From Actinomycetota bacterium (GTDB lineage Bacteria > Actinomycetota > Acidimicrobiia > Acidimicrobiales > Ilumatobacteraceae): DNA of 8,039 nucleotides. The DNA lies in contig RGGX01000053.1 of the NCBI GenBank assembly GCA_010024485.1, positions 1 through 8,039 of the forward strand. The letters run 5' to 3'. Under the pieces are notes generated by a model. It was not told the origin of the DNA. It saw only the letters and a program-made list of their open reading frames with translations, and did not search any database. Both the position numbers and the translations under genes were made by a program. This document shows positions 1 to 6,031 of the stretch, one piece after another (the stretch's first letter is position 1; every line of letters begins with the position of its first letter).

Positions 1-1562
1 AGCAGACCCTGACCGATCGCCATCTGCACGCTGTCGCCGACATAGAAGCCGTAGCCCTCGTCCTCGCTGATCACCCCGCGCTCGGCGTATCGCTTCTTGA
101 GGTCGTCGTCAGGGACGGTGCCGTCGAACTCATAGGGCAGTTCGATACCGCTGTCGGTGCCGAAGCCGAACAGTTCGATCTGCTCCTGGAACACCGGCTC
201 GCCGTCGTTTCGGACGTGGATCTCCTCGCCGATGCGGTAGAAGAACGCGTCGGACGACACCGCGAGGGCGTCCTCCACATCGACATCGCCGTAGACGCAC
301 GGTGCCCCGGTTCCGCAGAGGGCGTTCTTGAAGTTGCAGCGGATGAGCCCGGCATCGCAGCGTTCGGGATTGACGCTGTACAGGTCGTAGGTGCCGGTGT
401 CGGTGTACTTCTCGTCCGCGGTGATGAGCCCGGTGGCGAGGGCCGCGTGCGCCACAAAGGGTTTGAAGGTCGAACCGAGGTTGTAGCGGCCCTGGACGCC
501 ACGGTTCACGAGGATCGACTCATCGGGGTCGATGGGTGAGCCGTCCGGTTTCTGCGACGGGAAGATCTCCCGGAACTTGGTGCCGGAGATATCGGCCTCG
601 AACCAGCGGTTGTCGAAGGTCGGGTAGCTCGCGATCGCCTTCACCTCACCGGTGTCGTGGCGCATCACCACCACGGATCCGGCGGGCGCCTTGTAGGGAA
701 CGAACTCGGGCAGGGTCGGATCGAGGAGCTCGGTCGTCCCGTCGGGCAGGCGGATGGTGGGGTTGCGGACGCCCTGGTTCCGTCGTGCCCGCAACGCTGT
801 CTCAAGGGCCTGCTCGGCGTACTGCTGCACGTCGAGGTCGATGGTGAGCTGGATGTCGTACCCGTTGACCGGGGCGACCTCTTCGAGCACCCGGACCGGA
901 CGGTTCGCGGCGTCGACCTCGAGCACCCGGTATCCCCAGGTGCCGTGCAGGAGTGACTCCATCGATCGCTCGACACCGAACTGGCCGACCCGCTCGTTGC
1001 GGAGGTAGCCGAGGGTGAGATACGTCTCGAGCTGCTCGGCGGTGATGGCGCCCATGTAGCCGACGACATGGGCGGCGTGCGGCGCATACGGGTACACCCG
1101 CCGCCATTCGTTGACGATCTCCACGCCGGGGAGGTCCTCGACGCGCTCGAGGATCGCGATCGCGGTCTGCTCGTCGATGTCCTCTCGCACCGGCATGGGC
1201 AGGAAGGTCGAGTAGTAGCCGGACTGGTAGCGGTCCTCCATCTCGGCCGACGGCACCCCCACCCAGCCCTCGAGACGCGAGAAGAGCTCGGTGCGCGCCG
1301 ATCTGGTCTGCATCGCGCGCCAGTCGACCGCCACCGTCAGGATGCGCTCGTTGTCGGCCAGGATCCGGCCCTCGACATCGAAGATCCGCCCGCGCTCGGG
1401 CGCCAGCTGCACCACGCGCGTCTTCGACCGGTCGACCCGCTGCTGCAGTTCCTCAGCCCGGACGGTCTGCAGGAACCACAGCCGCACCCCGAGCAGCGAC
1501 ACCAGGATGACGCCGACGGTGGCGAGCACACCGAGTCGAACCGCTCGACGATCCCCTGCCAT
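1..1562 (-). CDS. mrdA: Penicillin-binding protein 2 (MrdA family), C-terminus cut by window edge
   Basis: Class B PBP, a D,D-transpeptidase that cross-links peptidoglycan on the outer face of the membrane during rod elongation, normally with the glycosyltransferase RodA. Reading from the ATG at 1562 gives 520 codons with no stop before the window ends. Residues 9-31 form one membrane anchor. The PBP-dimer region begins with RGRIFD (57-62). The transpeptidase domain starts near NGYDIQLTIDLD (from 233). The catalytic SxxK box is STFK (S364, K367), in YNLGSTFKPF. The second box is SSD (436-438), the SxD variant usual in PBP2 rather than SxN. The chain stops at IGQGL, so the KTG box and C-terminus are missing. 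Between the two boxes lies an insert with four cysteines (C402, C409, C416, C422). It follows mreD by 46 bp, which supports PBP2 rather than the division protein FtsI. No clear Shine-Dalgarno precedes the ATG, but an in-frame stop at 1599-1601 and no other start codon between them leave ATG 1562 as the first possible start. Confidence 0.93.
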   Translation of the reverse strand, partial: MAGDRRAVRLGVLATVGVILVSLLGVRLWFLQTVRAEELQQRVDRSKTRVVQLAPERGRIFDVEGRILADNERILTVAVDWRAMQTRSARTELFSRLEGWVGVPSAEMEDRYQSGYYSTFLPMPVREDIDEQTAIAILERVEDLPGVEIVNEWRRVYPYAPHAAHVVGYMGAITAEQLETYLTLGYLRNERVGQFGVERSMESLLHGTWGYRVLEVDAANRPVRVLEEVAPVNGYDIQLTIDLDVQQYAEQALETALRARRNQGVRNPTIRLPDGTTELLDPTLPEFVPYKAPAGSVVVMRHDTGEVKAIASYPTFDNRWFEADISGTKFREIFPSQKPDGSPIDPDESILVNRGVQGRYNLGSTFKPFVAHAALATGLITADEKYTDTGTYDLYSVNPERCDAGLIRCNFKNALCGTGAPCVYGDVDVEDALAVSSDAFFYRIGEEIHVRNDGEPVFQEQIELFGFGTDSGIELPYEFDGTVPDDDLKKRYAERGVISEDEGYGFYVGDSVQMAIGQGL

Positions 1563-1608
1563 ACCAACAGTGTGCCGTGTGAGGCAGCCGGGCCGCCGTC
1601 ACGCCGGA

Positions 1609-2151
1609 TCACACCTCCGAACGGATCTCCGGGGGAAGCTTCATCTCGGTCTGTTGCAGACTGAGCGACCAGCGGCCGAGCGGAGCCAGCACCGGACTGC
1701 AGACCATGGCGGCGACCGCGACGACGACGACCACCGTGACCAGCCCGGTGCCCGAGACCGCGGCCTCCCCGATGAAGAGTCTGACCACCGGCACCATCGC
1801 CTCGCCGACCGCCGCCCCGATGGCGCTCTGGAGCGCGAGGATCCACCAGTGACTCTCGATCCGGAACAGGCGGCCGACCCCGGCGACGTAACCGGCAAGG
1901 GCCATCGTGACCGCTGTCGCTCCGAGCGGGGTGCCGACCGCGAGGTCGTACATCAGCCCCATCGCGAACCCGACCACCGCTCCCCGCTCGACCCCGCCGA
2001 CCGCCCCGGTCGCGGCGGCGAAGGCCAGGACGATCTGGACCGACACTCCGAACGGGCGGAGCTCCACGAGCAGCGTCGTCTGGATCGCGAGCAGGACGAG
2101 GCCGATCGGGATGACCCGCGCCACCCAGGAGTTCATGAGGAACCCGATCAC
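1609..2151 (-). CDS. mreD: Rod shape-determining protein MreD
   Basis: Integral membrane subunit of the MreBCD elongasome; it is thought to help connect cytoplasmic MreB to MreC and the PBP2/RodA synthase. The 180-residue product is almost entirely hydrophobic, with about five or six likely membrane segments (roughly residues 10-30, 36-52, 57-72, 77-96, 102-127 and 134-158). The stretch GLMYDL (65-70) fits the G-x-x-x-D-L pattern common in MreD. About 20 polar residues follow the last segment. The start is a GTG that overlaps the mreC stop by 4 bp (GTGA), with a GGAG eight bases upstream, which favours it over the in-frame ATG at 2136. MreD sequences are poorly conserved, so the name rests on topology, size, this motif and the position between mreC and pbp2. 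The overlap implies translational coupling to mreC. Confidence 0.9.
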   Translation of the reverse strand: MIGFLMNSWVARVIPIGLVLLAIQTTLLVELRPFGVSVQIVLAFAAATGAVGGVERGAVVGFAMGLMYDLAVGTPLGATAVTMALAGYVAGVGRLFRIESHWWILALQSAIGAAVGEAMVPVVRLFIGEAAVSGTGLVTVVVVVAVAAMVCSPVLAPLGRWSLSLQQTEMKLPPEIRSEV

Positions 2152-3173
2152 TGTTGCAACTCCGTCGGCGGTTGATACAGGACGATGCGGACGAACTGGA
2201 GACGACCGAGTTCCGGCGAGAGTGAGATCTCCAACTCCTGACCAGCGGTTCCGGCACGGGTGATCACGTTCGCGACGCGACCGACCGGGATGCTCGGCGG
2301 GGCGAGCGAGGTGCTGCCACCGGCGGTGAAGACGGTGTCACCCACCTCGATCCGCCCGAAGGCCGAGTTGCCCGCGACAAACGACACCCGGGGAAGTCGC
2401 TCGTCACCCTGGCCACGCAGCACGCCGGTCTCGCGAATCACCTCGACCTCGGGGGTCTCGACGGCGGTCTCGTCGGGCAGAGAGGTGGAGGTTGAGGTGG
2501 AGATGAGGAACTCCTCGCGAACGGCCCCCTGATCGGAGCCGGGGAAGGTCTCCTCGGGTTCCTCGACCGTGGTCGTCGTGAACCCCGGCACCACCTGGTC
2601 GGGCTGCTCCCCTCCGATGGAGACGATCTTCACCTGCACGGCGTAGGAGGGATCGGTGACGAGCATGATCACGCTCGACGTCGGCGCCACTCTGGTCACC
2701 TTGCCCACCAAGCCGGCCTCGTTGACCGCCGGCATCCCGACGCGGATGCCGTGGATGGACCCGCGGTCGATCTCCACCTGCTGGTCGAAGTTGGTCGGTG
2801 ACTGACCGACGAGACGGGCGGTGACCGAGTCGTAGGAGGCCAACGACTCGAGGCTGTTGAGCGCGAGCAGGTCCTGGTTCTCGATGATCGCGTTCTGAGC
2901 GGCGATCTCCGCCGAGCGCTGGGCGTCGACCTGAGCGCGAAGGGCCAGGTTCTCCTCCTCGAGGGCATCGAAGTCCGAGTAGGCCCGCCACAGTCGCTCG
3001 ACCGGAGCCGACGCCACCTCGGCCGCCTGCTGGAACGGTTCGAGCGCGACGCTGAACCCGGAGCGCGCGGCGTCGAACAGGCGGTTGCCGCGGAGGTCGA
3101 GGGTGAGCAGCAGCGCCGAGGTCAGCGCGAGCGCGATGATGACGCGACGGCGACCGGCCGAGTAGAGGGGCAT
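2148..3173 (-). CDS. mreC: Cell shape-determining protein MreC
   Basis: Bitopic membrane protein that self-assembles outside the membrane and binds PBP2, activating lateral wall synthesis. The 341-residue chain has a short basic N-terminus (RRR at 8-10), one membrane segment (about 11-26), and a probable coiled coil at about 65-100, rich in E, A, L and Q. Two beta-rich regions follow; VGQSPTNFDQQVEIDRGS and GMPAVNEAGLVGKV are typical of the first. The C-terminal part carries VGDTVFTAGG, then PPSIPVGRV, the usual MreC ending. Between VQVKI (180-183) and GVLRGQGD (from 250) lies an acidic, Thr/Ser-rich stretch with TTTT (199-202) and an alternating Ser-Thr run (225-231) that looks like an insertion. 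The ATG lies 10 bp after the mreB stop with only a weak GGGG before it, so coupling to mreB is likely. Confidence 0.94.
   Translation of the reverse strand: MPLYSAGRRRVIIALALTSALLLTLDLRGNRLFDAARSGFSVALEPFQQAAEVASAPVERLWRAYSDFDALEEENLALRAQVDAQRSAEIAAQNAIIENQDLLALNSLESLASYDSVTARLVGQSPTNFDQQVEIDRGSIHGIRVGMPAVNEAGLVGKVTRVAPTSSVIMLVTDPSYAVQVKIVSIGGEQPDQVVPGFTTTTVEEPEETFPGSDQGAVREEFLISTSTSTSLPDETAVETPEVEVIRETGVLRGQGDERLPRVSFVAGNSAFGRIEVGDTVFTAGGSTSLAPPSIPVGRVANVITRAGTAGQELEISLSPELGRLQFVRIVLYQPPTELQQ
2160..2163 (-). promoter_or_regulatory. mreD ribosome binding site
   Basis: GGAG on the minus strand, inside the last codons of mreC and eight bases before the GTG at 2151. It favours this start, with its 4-bp GTGA overlap, over the internal ATG at 2136. 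Confidence 0.55.
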
Positions 3174-3183
3174 GCGGACCCCG

Positions 3184-4218
3184 TCAGAGATCGCCGCCGA
3201 GCGACATCAGACTGCGCATCGCATCGATGTTCTCGAGCGCCTTGCCCGAGCCGATCACCACGCTGAACAACGGGTCCTCGGCGATACGGATGGGCATTCC
3301 GGTCTCATGGGCCAGTCGGTCGGGCAGACCCTGCAGGAGGGCGCCTCCTCCTGTGAGCGTGATCCCCTCCTCCATGATGTCGGCCGCGAGTTCCGGGGGT
3401 GTGCGGTCGAGTGCCGCCTTCACCGCGTCGACGATCGCGCTCACCGGTTCCTCGAGGGCCTCGCGGACGTGCTCGGTGGTGAGTTGAATCGTTCGCGGAA
3501 GGCCGCTGATGAGGTCCCGGCCGCGGATGTCGGCGGTGACCTCCTCGGGAAGGGGCCAGGCCGATCCCATCTGCACCTTGATCTCCTCGGCGGTGCGCTC
3601 GCCGATGGCAAGGGAGAACTCCTTCTTGGCGTACTGCAGGATCGCGTCGTCGAGCTCATCGCCGGCCACGCGCACGCTCTGGGCGGTCACGATGCCGCCG
3701 AGGGAGATGACCGCGACCTCGGTCGTACCACCCCCGATGTCGACCACCATGGAGCCGGCCGGCGCGTGCACCTGGAGATCGGCCCCGATGGCCGCCGCCA
3801 TCGGCTCCTCGATGATGTGCACAGGCTTGCGGGCACCGGCGTACTCCGCGGCGTCCTGCACGGCCCGCTGCTCCACGCCGGTGATTCCCGAGGGGACGCA
3901 GATGATCATCCGCGGTTTCGACCACTTCGAGCCGTGCACCTGCTGGATGAACCAGCGGAGCATCTTCTCGCAGACCTCGAAGTCAGCGATGACGCCGTCT
4001 TTCAGGGGGCGGACCGTGCGGATGTGATTCGGGGTGCGCCCCATCATCTGTTTGGCCTGGTGCCCGACCGCGACCGGGCGGCCGTCGTTGACGTTGATGG
4101 CCACCACCGAGGGTTCGTCGAGCACGATCCCCGCCCCACGGGCGTAGATCAAGGTGTTGGCGGTGCCGAGGTCGATCGCGAGGTCACGGCCGAGTCCGAG
4201 TGGATTGCTACGTACCAC
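3184..4218 (-). CDS. mreB: Rod shape-determining protein MreB (bacterial actin)
   Basis: Actin-fold ATPase that forms short membrane-bound filaments guiding elongasome movement in rod-shaped cells. The 344-residue length is typical. Visible motifs are phosphate loop 1 DLGTANT (16-22), the catalytic region IIEEPMAAAIG with E137, phosphate loop 2 DIGGGTTE (160-167), and the adenosine-binding TGGG (289-292). The run VVAINVNDGRPVAVGHQAKQ is characteristic of MreB rather than FtsA, ParM or DnaK. The start is a GTG with a full AAGGAGG five bases upstream, the strongest ribosome binding site in the window. This fits the need for many more MreB copies than its membrane partners, which is an inference. 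mreC, mreD and pbp2 follow directly. No residue expected in the nucleotide site is missing. Confidence 0.98.
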   Translation of the reverse strand: MVRSNPLGLGRDLAIDLGTANTLIYARGAGIVLDEPSVVAINVNDGRPVAVGHQAKQMMGRTPNHIRTVRPLKDGVIADFEVCEKMLRWFIQQVHGSKWSKPRMIICVPSGITGVEQRAVQDAAEYAGARKPVHIIEEPMAAAIGADLQVHAPAGSMVVDIGGGTTEVAVISLGGIVTAQSVRVAGDELDDAILQYAKKEFSLAIGERTAEEIKVQMGSAWPLPEEVTADIRGRDLISGLPRTIQLTTEHVREALEEPVSAIVDAVKAALDRTPPELAADIMEEGITLTGGGALLQGLPDRLAHETGMPIRIAEDPLFSVVIGSGKALENIDAMRSLMSLGGDL

Positions 4219-4223
4219 GTGAT

Positions 4224-4230
4224 CCTCCTT
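4224..4230 (-). promoter_or_regulatory. mreB ribosome binding site
   Basis: AAGGAGG on the minus strand, five bases before the GTG at 4218. It is the longest match to the anti-Shine-Dalgarno in the window, in contrast to folC, ndk and pbp2, which have none visible. It supports the GTG start. Confidence 0.85.
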
Positions 4231-4246
4231 CCCGGCCCCCGCGGCT

Positions 4247-4266
4247 CCCCGGCGTCGACGCCGGGG
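4247..4266. repeat. Perfect 20-bp palindrome between ndk and mreB
   Basis: CCCCGGCGTC is followed directly by its reverse complement GACGCCGGGG. It starts 10 bp after the ndk stop and ends 28 bp before the mreB GTG. In RNA it would form a very stable stem with a small loop. No U tract follows on the minus strand, so a classical terminator is not supported, although GC-rich actinobacteria can have terminators with few U residues. As DNA it could be an operator. In the transcript, CCCGGC in the upstream arm could also pair with GCCGGG (4231-4236), which abuts the mreB Shine-Dalgarno. Confidence 0.7.
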
Positions 4267-4276
4267 CGCTCAAATG

Positions 4277-4687
4277 TTACAGATTGGGGAAGAAAATGCC
4301 GATCTCACGCTCGGCGCTGGCCAACGAGTCGCTACCGTGCACGAGGTTCTCCGTGAACAGGATGCCGAGATCGCCTCGGATCGTGCCGGGGGCGGCGGTG
4401 CGCGGGTTGGTGGCGCCCATCATGGTCCGCACGACCTCCCAGGTGTCCTCCGGCCCCTCGACCACCATCGCGACGACCGGACCACGACTCATGAACGCGA
4501 CCAGGTCGGCGTAGAAGCCCTTCCCGACGTGTTCCTCGTAGTGACGCTCGAGGGTCGCGGCATCGAGGGTGCGCAACTCCATGGCGACGATGGAGAGGTT
4601 CTTGGCCTCGAAGCGGGAGATGATCTCCCCGGTGAGCTTTCGCTCGACGGCATCGGGTTTCAGCAGGACGAGGGTGCGGTCTGACAT
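4277..4687 (-). CDS. ndk: Nucleoside diphosphate kinase
   Basis: Transfers the gamma phosphate of ATP to other NDPs and dNDPs through a phospho-histidine intermediate, keeping nucleotide pools balanced; cytoplasmic and oligomeric. The 136-residue product is full length for the family. It begins RTLVLLKPDAVER (K10 contacts phosphate) and contains the active-site signature NLVHGSDS with catalytic H117. Other expected nucleotide-site residues are Y50, R87, T93, R104 and N114, and it ends near FFPNL as usual. The frame stays open upstream to 4903, but that extension would lie inside folC; the ATG at 4687 gives the family's normal N-terminus. No Shine-Dalgarno is visible there; a small inverted repeat sits where one would be expected. 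It lies 37 bp after folC and 58 bp before mreB. Confidence 0.97.
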   Translation of the reverse strand: MSDRTLVLLKPDAVERKLTGEIISRFEAKNLSIVAMELRTLDAATLERHYEEHVGKGFYADLVAFMSRGPVVAMVVEGPEDTWEVVRTMMGATNPRTAAPGTIRGDLGILFTENLVHGSDSLASAEREIGIFFPNL

Positions 4688-4688
4688 G

Positions 4689-4714
4689 GCCGGCAGGCTA
4701 CCGGCGCGATCGCG
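4689..4714 (-). repeat. Two small inverted repeats in the ndk leader
   Basis: GCCGG (4689-4693) and CCGGC (4701-4705) can form a 5-bp stem with a 7-base loop ending one base before the ndk ATG. It overlaps by one base the 10-bp palindrome CGCGATCGCG (4705-4714). The first occupies the place where a Shine-Dalgarno would be expected. Short GC-rich repeats arise easily by chance in this DNA, so function is uncertain. Confidence 0.35.
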
Positions 4715-4724
4715 TCTGCTGCCC

Positions 4725-6014
4725 TCAGGAGAGCAGGCGCCGGTACTCGCTGCGGGCGGCTCCCGCCACATAGATCGATCCGGCCGCCAGCACCGCGTCC
4801 TCAGCATCGAGGTGCCGCACCGAGAGGGCGCAGGCCTCCTCGATCGACTCGCAGACCAGAACCTCCTCACATCCGAGCTCCCGCGCTGCCCGAGCCACCT
4901 CAACGGCGGGCACCCCCCTCGGGCTCGGCGCGGTACAGGTGATCACCCGGTCGAACTCATCGGCCCGGACCGCCGCGAGCATCTCATCGGGAGCGCGCAG
5001 GGTTCCGACCAGGAGCACCCTGCGACCGTCGGGCGCGAAGTCTCCGAAGAAGACCTGCGCGCAGGTGTCGGCCCCCGCTGGGTTGTGGGCGCCGTCGATC
5101 ACCACGAGGGGTTGGACACCGACCACCTCGAACCGTCCGGGCACCTCGACGGAGCCGAAACCCTCGGTGACGATCTCGGGGGCGAGCGGCGCGGCGAAGA
5201 ACGTCTCGACCGCGGTGAGCGCCACCGCCGCGTTCTCCCCCTGATGGGATCCGTGCAGGGGCACGAACACGTCGGTGTGGATCGTCGTTGGGGTCCGCAG
5301 GTCAAGGAGGCGACCGCCGACGGCGAGGGAGTTGTCGACGGTGGCGAAGTCCTCGTCGCGGGTGAGCATCGACGCGTGGGGCTCCGCCGCGAAGATCGGG
5401 TGGAGGGATGGGTCGTCGACGCCGACGACCACCGCCGACCCCGGCTTGATTATGCCGGCCTTCTCGCGGGCGATGTCAGCGACGGTGGGGCCGGCGAACT
5501 CGGTGTGGTCGAGGCCGATGTTGGTGACGACCGCGACCTGCGCCTCGGCGACGTTGGTGGCGTCCCACCGGCCGAGCATGCCGACCTCGAGAACGATCAC
5601 GTCCACGGCGGAGTCGGCGAAGTACCGGAAGGCGGCGGCGGTCATCGCCTCGAAGTAGGTGGGGCGCACACCGGTCATGACCTCCAGGCCGGCGATGGCC
5701 GCGATCTGCTCGCCGAGGTCGTCACCCGGTATCGGTTCGGCATTGCGCCGGATCCTCTCGGTGATGTGTTCGAGGTGAGGGCTCGTGTACGTGCCGACGG
5801 TCAGACCCGAGGCCATGAGGAGCCGGGTGATCATCTGGACGGTCGATCCCTTGCCGTTCGTGCCGGTCACATGGATGACGGGTGCGCAGTGCTGCGGGTC
5901 GCCCATGGCTGCGCAGAGGGCACGGATGTTGTCAAGTGAGGGCGAGTCGACCCGACCCGTGACGTCGTAGGAGGCGTGCTCGTCGAGGTAGCGAAGCGCG
6001 GACTGCAGGTCCAT
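4725..6014 (-). CDS. folC: Folylpolyglutamate synthase / dihydrofolate synthase
   Basis: Mur-ligase family enzyme that adds glutamate to folates using ATP; in bacteria it often also joins glutamate to dihydropteroate to make dihydrofolate. Whether this copy does both cannot be read from the sequence. The 429 residues carry the P-loop TGTNGKGS (50-57), YTSPHL (76-81), LEVGMLGRWDATN (142-154, E143 a likely metal ligand), a D-H-T-E-F motif with H170, EKAGIIKPG (from 184, K185 the probable carbamylated lysine) and DGAHNP (307-312) at the start of the C-terminal domain. The HTE..G...IA.EKAGIIK pattern separates FolC from MurC-F. The ATG at 6014 gives the usual MDLQSALRYLDEH-type beginning. It is 17 bp after clpX and has no recognisable Shine-Dalgarno, so translation probably depends on ribosomes finishing clpX. 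Confidence 0.97.
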   Translation of the reverse strand: MDLQSALRYLDEHASYDVTGRVDSPSLDNIRALCAAMGDPQHCAPVIHVTGTNGKGSTVQMITRLLMASGLTVGTYTSPHLEHITERIRRNAEPIPGDDLGEQIAAIAGLEVMTGVRPTYFEAMTAAAFRYFADSAVDVIVLEVGMLGRWDATNVAEAQVAVVTNIGLDHTEFAGPTVADIAREKAGIIKPGSAVVVGVDDPSLHPIFAAEPHASMLTRDEDFATVDNSLAVGGRLLDLRTPTTIHTDVFVPLHGSHQGENAAVALTAVETFFAAPLAPEIVTEGFGSVEVPGRFEVVGVQPLVVIDGAHNPAGADTCAQVFFGDFAPDGRRVLLVGTLRAPDEMLAAVRADEFDRVITCTAPSPRGVPAVEVARAARELGCEEVLVCESIEEACALSVRHLDAEDAVLAAGSIYVAGAARSEYRRLLS

Positions 6015-6031
6015 GGGGAGATGTGAGCCGG

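Noticed and set aside
249..257. SSD instead of SxN in the second PBP active-site box as a possible inactivating change
   Set aside because: An SxD second box is common in the PBP2/MrdA family, so this is not a defect.
1563..1608. Possible hairpin or promoter in the mreD-pbp2 gap
   Set aside because: Only a weak interrupted pairing (GTGA with TCAC) and no convincing -10/-35 pair could be seen in these 46 bases.
1291..2257. Overlapping long open frames on both strands across mreD and the pbp2 start
   Set aside because: Low-complexity Arg/Asp- or Arg/Gly-rich shadows. MreD topology and the PBP2 motifs explain this DNA.
4247..4266. Calling the ndk/mreB palindrome a rho-independent terminator
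   Set aside because: No U tract follows on the transcribed strand, so it is listed as an inverted repeat instead.
3172..4356. Long plus-strand open frame (394 codons) opposite mreB
   Set aside because: Antisense to a fully motif-supported MreB; the product is a His/Arg/Asp-rich shadow without domains or a convincing start.
4705..4714. CGCGATCGCG containing the octamer GCGATCGC known as HIP1 in cyanobacteria
   Set aside because: A single copy in GC-rich DNA, and nothing else suggests a cyanobacterium; chance is the simpler explanation.
4688..4903. N-terminal extension of ndk to 4903
   Set aside because: The extra 72 codons would lie mostly inside folC, are Arg/Ser-rich, and precede the normal Ndk N-terminus at 4687.
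4569..5939. Long plus-strand open frame (456 codons) opposite folC and ndk
   Set aside because: It lies antisense to a clear FolC and part of Ndk. Its product is rich in Gly, Arg, Asp and Glu with no recognisable domain. Such frames are expected opposite GC-rich genes with strong third-position bias.
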